Assembly (NCBI RefSeq): GCF_002967765.1
Contig: NZ_PUHY01000012.1
Location: 372,001-436,000 of the forward strand
DNA: 64,000 bases
Source of the DNA: Blastopirellula marina
GTDB taxonomy: Bacteria; Planctomycetota; Planctomycetia; Pirellulales; Pirellulaceae
Direction: 5' to 3'
The translations under genes and the position numbers were made by a program. Every line of letters starts with the position of its first letter. The stretch's first letter is position 1. Shown piece by piece: positions 16,519 through 24,999 of this stretch. Below the pieces are notes generated by a model. It was not told where the DNA came from. It saw only the letters and a program-made list of their open reading frames with translations, and ran no database searches.

Positions 16519-18384
16519 TTACTGCCAACTATGCGTCATTGACGTAATGGACTCTTTTACCGCTTCAACAATCTTTCCTGCCGAGATACCCTGCTGATCG
16601 AGAAGCTGTTCTGTCGTACCACTTCTCGGTCGCATGCTCACGCACAATGACCGAATCGTAATTGAGGTGTCGGACAACGCCCCGCATACGGTTTCACCGA
16701 TTCCGCCAGCAGCAAAGTGATCTTCGATGGTCACCAATAGACTGGTTTCACGAGCCGCGGCCTTTAACGTCTCGACGTCGAGCGGTTTTACCGAATAGAG
16801 GTCGATCACTCGGACCGATACCCCAGAACGCCCCAACTCGTCGGCCGCAGAAAGTGCCTCATGAAGAGTCACGCCTGCGGCGATCAATGTCACTTGATCA
16901 TCATTCGATCGACGCAGAACCTTGCTACCGCCGATCGGGAAGCGTTCATCTCGGCCATACAGAACAGGAAGCTTACCACGCGTTGTGCGAAGGTATGCAA
17001 TTCCACAGCGATTGGCCATTTGCTCGACACACCGTTCCGTGGAAACGGCGTCGCTAGGATAAAGGACAGTCGAACCAAGCACAGAGCGGAACATGGCTAT
17101 ATCTTCCAACCCCATTTGCGAAGGGCCGTCTTGCCCAATTTCGACCCCAGCGTGCGATCCAACGAACTTAACGTTCGCTCCGGAATAAGGAGACATACGA
17201 ATCTGATCGAAAGCACGCGAGAAGAACGCGGCGAACGTCGAGACGAACGGCATCTTCTCGCGGAGAGCCATCCCGAGTGCCGCACCAACCATGTTTTGTT
17301 CGGCTATATACATCTCGAAATAGCGTTCGGGGAATTGCTCTTGGAAGAACTCCGCGCGCGTCGAGTTCGACACTTCCCCGTCGAGAATCACCATATTCGA
17401 GAACTTATCCCCCAACCGCGCGACGGCATTACCGTACGCAGTTCGTGTGGCTATCTTTTCGCCTATCTCATATTTCAACTCTTCTGGTTGACTACGCTCC
17501 AAGACAGGAAAATTGACTTCTTGCGGTGGTTTCAATTCGCCTCGCAGATCCGTAGGCACTTCTTCGATTTCTTTCAGGGCTTGCTTGAGTTGCTCATCGT
17601 CGAGTGCCTTACCATGCCAGCCATTCTTGTCTTCCAGAAACGAAACACCTTTTCCTTTGATCGTGTGGGCAATAATCATCGTCGGACGGTCTTTGCATCT
17701 TTTTGCTTGCTGGTAGGCTTCGCTGATCTCACTCAGGTTATGTCCTTCAGGAACGATGACCGTGTTCCAGCCGAAAGCTTCAATCCGCTTTTGATAGACA
17801 TTCAGGTTATGCCCTTGCATCGTCGGACCGCGTTGCCCCAAGCGATTGACATCGAGAATACCAACCAAGTTATCTAGCTGATACTCACTGGCAATTTGCA
17901 TCGCTTCCCATTGCGAGCCTTCGGCCAGCTCGCTGTCCCCAATCAGGACATATGTGCGAAACGGGATCTCATCGACATACTTGCCGCTCATCGCCATTCC
18001 CACGCCGATCGACAGTCCTTGACCAAGCGAACCAGTCGCTGCTTCCGTGTATCGAAATCGCGAAGTGGGATGGCCTTCAAATACGCTGTCGAATCGGCGA
18101 TAAGTCATCAGGTCGTCTTCATCAACGGCATCTGCCGCACACCACAATGCGTAGAAGAGCGGTGAAGCATGTCCCTTCGAGAAGATCAGTCGGTCGTTGT
18201 TGTAATGACGCGGGTGATCGATGTCGTACCGGAAGTGCCCGTCAAAGAAGAGAGCCACCATCAGTTCAACAGCTGACATGGAGGAGGTAGGATGCCCTGA
18301 TCCAGCCCGGTTGGTGCAGTTCAATATCCACCGTCGAATGTTCGCGGAGATTTGTTGAAGCTTTTTCTTTTGTGTCATTTCCAT
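16519..18384 (-). CDS. tkt: Transketolase
   Basis: Thiamine diphosphate enzyme of the pentose phosphate and Calvin-type sugar rearrangements, transferring two-carbon ketol units. Visible marks: GSGHPTSSMSAVELMVALFF, FSKGHASPLFYAL, GSLGQGLSIGVGMA, and the TPP/magnesium motif GDSELAEGSQWEAM ending in ILDVNRLGQ. The pyrimidine-binding half has MYIAEQNMVGAALGMALREK, SHAGVEIGQDGPSQMGLED and VTIEDHFAAGGIGE. At 621 residues it matches the shorter animal/archaeal-like transketolases, not the 660-residue E. coli type. The start is best at ATG 18384, eight bases after GGAGG; ATG 18390 would be only three bases away. Confidence 0.93.
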   Translation of the reverse strand: MEMTQKKKLQQISANIRRWILNCTNRAGSGHPTSSMSAVELMVALFFDGHFRYDIDHPRHYNNDRLIFSKGHASPLFYALWCAADAVDEDDLMTYRRFDSVFEGHPTSRFRYTEAATGSLGQGLSIGVGMAMSGKYVDEIPFRTYVLIGDSELAEGSQWEAMQIASEYQLDNLVGILDVNRLGQRGPTMQGHNLNVYQKRIEAFGWNTVIVPEGHNLSEISEAYQQAKRCKDRPTMIIAHTIKGKGVSFLEDKNGWHGKALDDEQLKQALKEIEEVPTDLRGELKPPQEVNFPVLERSQPEELKYEIGEKIATRTAYGNAVARLGDKFSNMVILDGEVSNSTRAEFFQEQFPERYFEMYIAEQNMVGAALGMALREKMPFVSTFAAFFSRAFDQIRMSPYSGANVKFVGSHAGVEIGQDGPSQMGLEDIAMFRSVLGSTVLYPSDAVSTERCVEQMANRCGIAYLRTTRGKLPVLYGRDERFPIGGSKVLRRSNDDQVTLIAAGVTLHEALSAADELGRSGVSVRVIDLYSVKPLDVETLKAAARETSLLVTIEDHFAAGGIGETVCGALSDTSITIRSLCVSMRPRSGTTEQLLDQQGISAGKIVEAVKESITSMTHSWQ

Positions 18385-18501
18385 CGACATTTCCTCCCAA
18401 AGGTGAACGCAACGACCTCAAACCAATCCCCGTGCGAATGAAAAGTGCAATAACTATGCCAGGGTGAGGCAGGGGAGTGGCTTAAGAAGCGTGCTACACC
18501 A

Positions 18502-19137
18502 CTAGTCCGTGTCGGGAAGAAGGGGAACAAACCGCACGTTGCCAAGGTCATCCTCAACGTAGCGATCCTTCGCTAATTTCCGAATTCGCAGCAATTTCTG
18601 CGATTCTGGCACTGGTCCCAAGGGAATCACCAAGCGACCACCGATCGCCAATTGATCAAATAGAGCGTTCGGCACGCTCGTTCCGCCGGCAGCGACACTG
18701 ATCGCGTCGTAGGGAGCTTCGTCTGGCCAGCCCTTGGTTCCATCGCCAAAGCGGATGTGGACATTTTGGATGCCAAGTTTGCGAATGACCTCCGCTGCCG
18801 AGATCGCCAGATCACCTACGCGTTCTACCGTATAAACTTCCCGCGACAACTGTGCCAGCACGGCAGCCGCGTACCCGCTACCAGTTCCGATTTCGAGCAC
18901 ATGATCGGTCGGCTTAAGCTCTAACGCTTGAGCCATGAGCGCTACGATATACGGCTGAGAGATCGTCTGCTTATGCGTCAACGGCAATGCCGAATCGCGA
19001 TACGCATCATCACGAAAGTTCTCCAATACAAAAGCCTCACGCGGAACGGTCCGCATTGCGGCGAGCACTCGCAAATCGTCGACGCCTCGCTCTTTCAGCT
19101 GGTCGAGCATTGCTTCGCGTTGGAACTTAAGATCCAT
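18502..19137 (-). CDS. pcm: Protein-L-isoaspartate O-methyltransferase
   Basis: Repairs isoaspartyl residues in aged proteins using SAM. The 211-residue product runs as expected for the family: MLDQLKERGVDDLRVLAAM, TVPREAFV, ALPLTHKQTISQPYIVALM, the SAM-binding loop HVLEIGTGSGYAAAVLAQL, and the late GGRLVIPLGPVPESQKLLRI. I choose ATG 19137 because its N-terminus aligns with the E. coli enzyme. An in-frame TTG at 19245 would add 36 residues with a hydrophobic stretch (LLLCVIWATL), so a secreted form cannot be excluded. It lies 117 bp downstream of transketolase's convergent neighbour on the same strand. Confidence 0.9.
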   Translation of the reverse strand: MDLKFQREAMLDQLKERGVDDLRVLAAMRTVPREAFVLENFRDDAYRDSALPLTHKQTISQPYIVALMAQALELKPTDHVLEIGTGSGYAAAVLAQLSREVYTVERVGDLAISAAEVIRKLGIQNVHIRFGDGTKGWPDEAPYDAISVAAGGTSVPNALFDQLAIGGRLVIPLGPVPESQKLLRIRKLAKDRYVEDDLGNVRFVPLLPDTD

Positions 19138-19260
19138 ATCCGCAACAAGCGTCTTCTGCTTGGGTTTTTCGTGGCAAGAAAAAGAACAGGCCACCTCTTC
19201 GTTGAGTGTGGCCCAAATTACGCAGAGAAGCAAATCAACCGTCAATGCCGATCATCGGGA

Positions 19261-21525
19261 TCAATGATCGAGGATGAACTCGTTGCTGTTGAGCAGCGCC
19301 CACCAGATATCTTGCAGGGCAGCTGCTTCGCTGCTGCGTGACTTAAGGATCTCGCTGATTGCGTTCAACTCTTTCTTGGTCGGGCGACGCGAGAGGGCGG
19401 CCAGGAACAAGTGTTCCACCTTATCAGATGGCGACATGTTCGAGGCGATCACGTTCTTCAATACGGCCGCTTGAGCATCGGTCGCTTGCCGCATCAACCC
19501 ACCGTTCATCATCAGCAATGACTGAGTCACGCCGCCATCGAGCGTTGACGTCTCGCTATCTTCATCGTCTCCCATCTTCTGGTTGACCTGGCCAAGCCAC
19601 GTGTGACGCTCGTCGCTCGACGCGATGATCGCACTACCACGCCCAGGATTCTTGGCCAGCATCTGTAGCGAATGAAAGAGCTGCTCCGCTTCCATCTGGC
19701 GCGCGTAGTAACGCGCAAACAATTGCTGACCCGCATCAGGGTCGTCGGCCAGGTTATCGTCAATTTGGCGACTCGAAAGTGCATACGGTTCGGACAGAAC
19801 GATCCACCTCATCAGACGCTTCATGTCGAAACCTGATTCGGCGAAATGAACAGCCAAGTTATCGAGTAATTCAGGATGCGAAGCAGGATTGTGTGGCCCC
19901 ATGTCATCGACCGGCTGCGTGAAGCCCACGCCAAAGAAGTGTTGCCACATTCGATTGACGGTTGCCTTGGGGAAGTCATCCGAGTTAACAATCAGTTGCG
20001 CCAACTCCTGACGTCGATCGACTTCGGCGACTTTACCCGAAGCTGGGATCTTCGTTCCATCGACGAATTGAGGGTAGGCAACTTTAACCAGCCCGTTGGG
20101 CTGTTCGTAGTAAACCTCGCCCGCGTCCGACGCTTGGTTCTTCACGAAGTCGCGATCGAGAATCGCCAACTTGCCGGAGTCACGATCTTTCGCCAGCTTC
20201 GTTTGGCGGAAGAAAGCGTTCATGCTCCAGAATTGATCCTGATTCCAACCAGTTGTTGGATGGTTGTGACACTCAGCACATTGAAGCTGTTGCCCAAGGA
20301 ACGTCGAACAGGTCTTCGCCGTGGCCAGCTTGGCATCGCCATCGACCATGCTCACCAGGAAGTTCGTCGCAGGATTGAAGCTTTCGCTGCCAGGGCTGGT
20401 AGTGCCCGTCGCCGTGATCAGCTCTTTAACCAGCAGATTGTACGGTTTGTTCTTCTCGAAGGCAGTGGCCAAGTAGCCTTCCAGTGCAGAGCGATCGATC
20501 GGACTATCATCGCTCATGCCACCAGCGCGACCCACCAAGATGTTGGCGAATCGTGCACTCCAGAACGAAGCGAACTCCTGCTTGTACTTCTCGTTGCCGA
20601 GGATTTCGTCGACCAGCCAAGTTCGCTTGTCTTTGCTGCGATGCTTGGCATAGCTTTCGATTTCCTCGACGGTTGGAATCCGACCGAGTAGTTGCAGGTA
20701 AGTACGACGGCAGAACTCGTTATCGGTTGCGGCCGGCGAAGGTTTTACGTTTTCGCTCTTCCAGGCGTTGGCAATCGCGTTGTCGATCTCGCTGATGACA
20801 TCGCGATCGTCCAGCCGCAAGCTATCCCACATGCGGGGCTTCACGTAGCTCGGGGCGGACTTATCCGCGATAGCGACTTGATCGACCGACTCGATTTCGC
20901 CACCATTCTGCATTCCGCCCACTGCTGGCGACATGCCACTGGATGGCGCATCGTTCGACGCGACCGTCTCAGGCGAAACAAGGTCATCCACGGAAGATCC
21001 GTTCCGAACGATCGCTTCGTTCGATGGAACGTTATGGTCAGCAAGCTGCGGATCGACATCCGGCTTGACTTCATGATCGCGGGCGCCGCTCGACGGTTTT
21101 TGATTCCCGTCGGCGGCGAGCGGAATGCCTTGCCCTGGCAAAAATCGTTGATAGGTGTAATAGGCCACGCCACCCAGCATTACCAACAGGCATAAGCTGA
21201 GGGAAAGCGAGCTGATCGCGGTGAAGAAACGCTGACGCTTCAAGCGACGCTTGAATTCGCCCGATCGCTTCGTTGGGGCGTCGGTCGCTGCGACACCACT
21301 TGTCGATTGCGATTCAACTGATGGTGTCTCAGGCGAAGTCGTTTGCGTTGCCGTAGAAACAGCAATCGACAGAGGCGCTTTGGCTTGACCGTTCTGCTTA
21401 GGCGATTGTTTCGCAGCTTGACGTTGCTGGTGAGCCTGAACGACGCGCGCAGTGAGATCCGGCATCTGCTGCTGGCCAAGCAGTTCCTCTAAGAGAGGAT
21501 CGATGATGGGATCTTCGTGATTCAT
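19261..21525 (-). CDS. Membrane anti-sigma-like protein with DUF1549 and DUF1553 domains
   Basis: A 754-residue protein encoded 9 bp after an ECF sigma factor. Residues 1-95 are cytoplasmic (MNHEDPIIDPLLEELLGQQQ, then a helical, Ser/Thr/Pro-rich part). One membrane helix lies near residues 102-123 (AISSLSLSLCLLVMLGGVAY), and an extracytoplasmic linker follows. DUF1549 starts near residue 240 and includes FLGQQLQCAECHNHPTTGW with its CxxCH. DUF1553 follows with TVNRMWQHFFGVGFTQPVDD and MRWIVLSEPYALSSRQ. DUF1549/1553 proteins usually carry an N-terminal cytochrome-like module. Here a sigma-binding-like tail and helix take its place, so a sensor/anti-sigma role is inferred from layout. Confidence 0.85.
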   Translation of the reverse strand: MNHEDPIIDPLLEELLGQQQMPDLTARVVQAHQQRQAAKQSPKQNGQAKAPLSIAVSTATQTTSPETPSVESQSTSGVAATDAPTKRSGEFKRRLKRQRFFTAISSLSLSLCLLVMLGGVAYYTYQRFLPGQGIPLAADGNQKPSSGARDHEVKPDVDPQLADHNVPSNEAIVRNGSSVDDLVSPETVASNDAPSSGMSPAVGGMQNGGEIESVDQVAIADKSAPSYVKPRMWDSLRLDDRDVISEIDNAIANAWKSENVKPSPAATDNEFCRRTYLQLLGRIPTVEEIESYAKHRSKDKRTWLVDEILGNEKYKQEFASFWSARFANILVGRAGGMSDDSPIDRSALEGYLATAFEKNKPYNLLVKELITATGTTSPGSESFNPATNFLVSMVDGDAKLATAKTCSTFLGQQLQCAECHNHPTTGWNQDQFWSMNAFFRQTKLAKDRDSGKLAILDRDFVKNQASDAGEVYYEQPNGLVKVAYPQFVDGTKIPASGKVAEVDRRQELAQLIVNSDDFPKATVNRMWQHFFGVGFTQPVDDMGPHNPASHPELLDNLAVHFAESGFDMKRLMRWIVLSEPYALSSRQIDDNLADDPDAGQQLFARYYARQMEAEQLFHSLQMLAKNPGRGSAIIASSDERHTWLGQVNQKMGDDEDSETSTLDGGVTQSLLMMNGGLMRQATDAQAAVLKNVIASNMSPSDKVEHLFLAALSRRPTKKELNAISEILKSRSSEAAALQDIWWALLNSNEFILDH

Positions 21526-21534
21526 GTTCGTATC

Positions 21535-22062
21535 TTACGACTCGTCTTTCAGTTTCAGCTCGATGCAATCGCGAAGCTGCTGCTTTGCACGTTGCATCAA
21601 GTTCTTTGCTCCATGTTCGCCGATCTCGAGGGCCTCGGCAATTTCTGTCCGTGATTTCCGATCCTGGAAGCGAAGTTCCAGTGCCAAACGGGCCCGATCA
21701 GTCAAACCCTGCAGGCACTCGCCGAGCATTTCCAGCAATTCCTCAGGCTTCCGATCGTCGGTATTCGCCCAAAACTGGTCGATGTTCTCGACCATTTGGA
21801 TGTTGGTCTGACGTCCTTCCTTGCGGCGACGATCGATCAGCAAGTGCCGGGCAACGGTTCGCAGATACCCCCTGGTGGCGGCATCTCCTTGGTCTTCGAA
21901 CGGTTTTTCCAGGATCTTTAAAAAGGTTTCCTGGGTCAGATCCTCTGCCTCTTGAGGGGAACACCCCCAAGATCTCAAACATCGCCATACCGTAAGCTGA
22001 TGTTGTGCAACGAGTTGCGCGACATCAATCGGAGGCGATTCGTGTTGCGAGAGGTCTTTCAT
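21535..22062 (-). CDS. ECF RNA polymerase sigma factor (partner of DUF1549/1553 protein)
   Basis: A 175-residue ECF sigma factor. Region 2 contains QLTVWRCLRSWGCSPQEAED and LTQETFLKILEKPF, then GYLRTVARHLLIDRRRKEGR. Region 4 reads LTDRARLALELRFQDRKSRT followed by the DNA-binding helix-turn-helix EIAEALEIGEHGAKNLMQRA. It is the first gene of a two-gene unit with the membrane protein downstream (9 bp gap), the common layout for a sigma factor and its regulator. It reads divergently from the gene at 22495. Confidence 0.9.
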   Translation of the reverse strand: MKDLSQHESPPIDVAQLVAQHQLTVWRCLRSWGCSPQEAEDLTQETFLKILEKPFEDQGDAATRGYLRTVARHLLIDRRRKEGRQTNIQMVENIDQFWANTDDRKPEELLEMLGECLQGLTDRARLALELRFQDRKSRTEIAEALEIGEHGAKNLMQRAKQQLRDCIELKLKDES

Positions 22063-22494
22063 CTATATGGAACGGTGCTCAACGGTGAAAAGTACTCAGA
22101 AAGCTGCTGGTCCGAAGAGGATTCGTATTGCCCACGGTGAACTGTTCCAGTGTATCCCGAGATCAGAAAAAAGAAGCAAATCATCCCCCTCCAAACAAGG
22201 GGAAACAGCAGCCGGTTCGTAGTAGAACTTGGTGTCAGCATCTGGCGATGTCGGCTGATAGCTGTGAGCAACTTTAGCTTTTTCCTTCGTTCTCCCGAAT
22301 TTTGCCGCAAATCAATCACGATTGCCCTTGCTGGAATTGTACGTCTTGGACGACATTGTCCCGGCGATTTCCGACCCCCATTGGCCAGGATGGCCGAACG
22401 GGAGATCGCCGGGCCGAGATTACCCCGCTGGCCCACAAGGTAACCACAACCCTGAACAAGGGTTAGGCAAACACTCGCTCCAAGGAGGGATGCG
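22063..22494. other. Divergent intergenic region with leader-like hairpins
   Basis: No gene is supported in these 432 bp between divergent start codons. CCCGGCGAT pairs with ATCGCCGGG (around 22361-22416), enclosing a GGCC/GGCC pair. A second hairpin AACCCT/AGGGTT (about 22447-22464) sits just before the ribosome site AAGGAGG of the gene at 22495. These could form the untranslated leader of that gene. Confidence 0.45.
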
Positions 22495-23943
22495 ATGAAG
22501 GCGGCTACTTCGCTACTGTTACTGCTAATTCTGACGGCCCCATTGGCCGCGGCCGACTCGGTTTTGTATTGCTTCACTGCCGATTGGTGCGTCTACTGCC
22601 ATCAAATGAAGCCCGTCATTTCGCGTTTGCAGCAAGCGGGCTACCCGGTCCAAGTCGTCGATAAAGACCAGCATCCTCAGATGGCGCAGCAAATGGGCGT
22701 GCGCGGGTTGCCATACTTTGTGATGGTTTCAGGGAACCAGATTGTCGGCCAAGTCGAAGGTGCCACATCGTACGATCGCCTAGCACAGTTGATTCAAGTT
22801 GCCAAACCTCGCACACCTGCTCCTCAGCAGATGCCGATGCAAGCCGGTCCCCAACTGCGACCTGCGACCGGAATTGCTCGAGGTCAATCACCACAAAACC
22901 CAGCCGTAACGCAGCCAGCTGTTTACAGCCAACCCGTCGGTCCGTCGCCTAGCGGTGGTGGAAACGTTCAAGCTCAGGCCATGCAGGCCAGTGTAAAGTT
23001 GAAGGTTACCGATCCCGATGGGCACTCGTACGGAAGCGGCACTGTGGTACACACGCAAGGCAACGAAGCCCTGGTCCTGACATGTGCCCACTTGTTTCGC
23101 GACTCCAACGGTGAGGGGCCCTTGGAAGTAATCACCTATCAAGATTCCGAACAAGGGACGACGGTCCCGGGGCGCGTTCTCGTTTTCGATCTCGACCGCG
23201 ACGTGGCTCTGGTTTCCATCCGAACGCAATCGCCGATCAAACCGATGTCGATCGGCTCAGCCACGCATCCGGTTGAAGTCGGTCAGCCAGCTTTCAGCGT
23301 TGGGTGCGACAACGGTGGGCCTCGCAACTTGTACCAGACACGCATCAATAGTTTGAATCGCTACGTCGGACACGATAACGTCCAAGCAGCCGGTGCCCCA
23401 ACCGTCGGCCGCAGCGGTGGCGGACTGTTCTCGGCCGATGGCCAGTTGATTGGTGTCTGTAATGCGGCGGACGACGAAGACAATGAAGGAATCTACGCAG
23501 CTTTACCGACGATTCATGCCGTTCTGCAGAAAGCTCAACTCGCGCATTTGTTCCAGAACCAAAGCCCGACGCGTCTGGCATCGCACACGCAGCCAGCCAC
23601 AGAATCACGACCAACACCCCCACGTTCGATTCCTCAGTCTCCACCCAGCAACTGGGATCGTCCGACTCCTTCTCGATCCGTAGCGAGTAGCTCAAGCACG
23701 ATGCCTTCCAACGCCTCGGTGGAGAGCATGCAGGGTTTGAACGAAGTTGAGCGCGAGATGCTGCGTTATCTTCGCGGCCAGAAAGATGGGGCGGAAGTTA
23801 CCGTGGTTTTGCGATCGAAAGACAATCCCACCGCACAACCCGCTGTCTTCACGTTGCCGAGCAGTCCTTCGCCGGCACTCATTCAGCAAGCGTCGCAAAA
23901 CACCGGGCGGCCTGGTCCGATTATGCGGGGGCAAAGCCGCTAA
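22495..23943 (+). CDS. Secreted thioredoxin-like / trypsin-like protease fusion
   Basis: A 482-residue exported protein. The signal peptide (MKAATSLLLLLILTAPLAAA) is followed by a thioredoxin-like domain, residues 20-105, with YCFTADWCVYCHQMKPVI (active CxxC as CVYC) and the cis-proline loop GVRGLPYFVMV. A Gln/Pro-rich linker leads to a serine protease domain, about 170-350, where the catalytic triad reads as His in LTCAHLF, Asp in DLDRDVALV and Ser in VGRSGGGLF. A disordered Pro/Ser tail and a C-terminal segment EVTVVLRSKDNP end the protein. Ribosome site AAGGAGG precedes the ATG. A periplasmic protein-quality role is inferred from the two domains. Confidence 0.87.
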   Translation: MKAATSLLLLLILTAPLAAADSVLYCFTADWCVYCHQMKPVISRLQQAGYPVQVVDKDQHPQMAQQMGVRGLPYFVMVSGNQIVGQVEGATSYDRLAQLIQVAKPRTPAPQQMPMQAGPQLRPATGIARGQSPQNPAVTQPAVYSQPVGPSPSGGGNVQAQAMQASVKLKVTDPDGHSYGSGTVVHTQGNEALVLTCAHLFRDSNGEGPLEVITYQDSEQGTTVPGRVLVFDLDRDVALVSIRTQSPIKPMSIGSATHPVEVGQPAFSVGCDNGGPRNLYQTRINSLNRYVGHDNVQAAGAPTVGRSGGGLFSADGQLIGVCNAADDEDNEGIYAALPTIHAVLQKAQLAHLFQNQSPTRLASHTQPATESRPTPPRSIPQSPPSNWDRPTPSRSVASSSSTMPSNASVESMQGLNEVEREMLRYLRGQKDGAEVTVVLRSKDNPTAQPAVFTLPSSPSPALIQQASQNTGRPGPIMRGQSR

Positions 23944-23980
23944 GGGTCGCCACGCGATATCTCGCACTGCACAAATCCGG

Positions 23981-24012
23981 CAAGTCAAAGCCCTTTTTGT
24001 GGCTTTGATTTG
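23981..24012 (+). terminator. Hairpin after the thioredoxin-protease gene
   Basis: A 12-bp stem with one G-T pair, CAAGTCAAAGCC (23981-23992) with GGCTTTGATTTG (24001-24012), lies 37 bp after the stop codon. A T-rich loop is present but there is no classic T tail, so efficiency is uncertain. Confidence 0.5.
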
Positions 24013-24214
24013 CGATAAACCGTCCGAACCAACAGCTCGTTACTACGGTATCACCTCGATTCCGTTCTGGTTGTAACGGTTGCGCTGACCTCTGGTGAAT
24101 TCTCGCTACGGCATTCCGTAGGGAACACGTACCCTGTCGCAGACGAAACGTATGATTTTCACGTAGGGAGGGATATCTCTCTTTTCGCGCCCCCTTTTCC
24201 TGGGTGATCGGACT

Positions 24215-24964
24215 GTGATTGTCGTTCTGCTTTTCGCTGTGATCAACTTGCTGGCTGGCTTTACGTGTGCCGTGCTGCTGGGCTACGGCCCACGCCCTTG
24301 GTATGCACTGTTCCTGCCATCTGGCGGTGACAACTTAGTCCATATCGAAGCCTTAGAATCGGAAGCCGAAACACAACCAGCGACTGAACCGGTTGCCGAG
24401 AAGGAAGCACCTCCGGCACCCAAACCCGAGCCACCACCAGCCCCCGCGCCGGAAACGGAACCAGAGCCAGTCGTGGCGGAGAAGCCGGAAGAAGCGCCCG
24501 TTGCGGAAACACCAGCGGAAGAAGCTCCAGATCCAGCACCCGAGCCAACTGCCGAAGAGCCTCCCAAAGCAGCAGAAGAACCACCACAACCGGTGGCGGA
24601 AGAGTCTGCTCCAACGGAAGAGGTTGCCGCCGAAGCTCCTGCGGAAGAACCTGCTGAAGAGGAGCCAGAAGTCGCGACGACTCCAAAGGCAGAACAAGAT
24701 GCCAGCGAGAACGAACTCGAGGATTACCTCGCAGGCCGTCGCGACGAACCGGTGAAGAATCCGGAAGAACAACAGGCATCGATCGATGACATTGAAGCGA
24801 TGTTTGCGTCCTCGGCAGAAGATGCCGCTTCGGAAGCGAAAGCTGAGGCGGACGAGAGCGAGGAAGACTCGGAATCTGCCAATCTCGAAGCAGAAGCGGA
24901 CGAAGAGGAAGAACTCGAAGACCGACCGCTCGACCAGGACGACATCGCAGCACTCTTTAAATAG
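24215..24964 (+). CDS. Membrane-anchored acidic low-complexity protein with DDIxxLF motifs
   Basis: A 249-residue protein starting at GTG 24215. An N-terminal helix (VVLLFAVINLLAGFTCAVLL) anchors it. Most of the remainder is a Pro/Glu/Ala-rich, probably unstructured region. Two related short motifs stand out near the C-terminus: DDIEAMF (about residues 190-196) and DDIAALF (242-248, the very end), with a similar ENELEDYLAG before them. Motifs of the DEIDALL type are used for docking by FliM-like proteins, so a docking function is possible but unproven. Family not recognised. It converges on the helicase gene 35 bp downstream. Confidence 0.7.
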   Translation: MIVVLLFAVINLLAGFTCAVLLGYGPRPWYALFLPSGGDNLVHIEALESEAETQPATEPVAEKEAPPAPKPEPPPAPAPETEPEPVVAEKPEEAPVAETPAEEAPDPAPEPTAEEPPKAAEEPPQPVAEESAPTEEVAAEAPAEEPAEEEPEVATTPKAEQDASENELEDYLAGRRDEPVKNPEEQQASIDDIEAMFASSAEDAASEAKAEADESEEDSESANLEAEADEEEELEDRPLDQDDIAALFK

Positions 24965-24999
24965 ACCTGCTCCAACGGTTCCGCTTCCCACAACTCGGT

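Noticed and set aside
16861-17877. 338-codon plus-strand frame within transketolase
   Set aside because: It is antisense to conserved transketolase motifs and has no recognisable domain.
22059-22577. Minus-strand frame of 172 codons upstream of the ECF gene
   Set aside because: It overlaps the start of the thioredoxin-protease gene, has no domain and runs through hairpin-rich non-coding DNA.
24261-24991. Long minus-strand frames rich in Arg, Leu and Phe opposite the acidic protein gene
   Set aside because: They mirror the Pro/Glu-rich codons of the plus-strand gene and contain no domain; biased composition explains their length.
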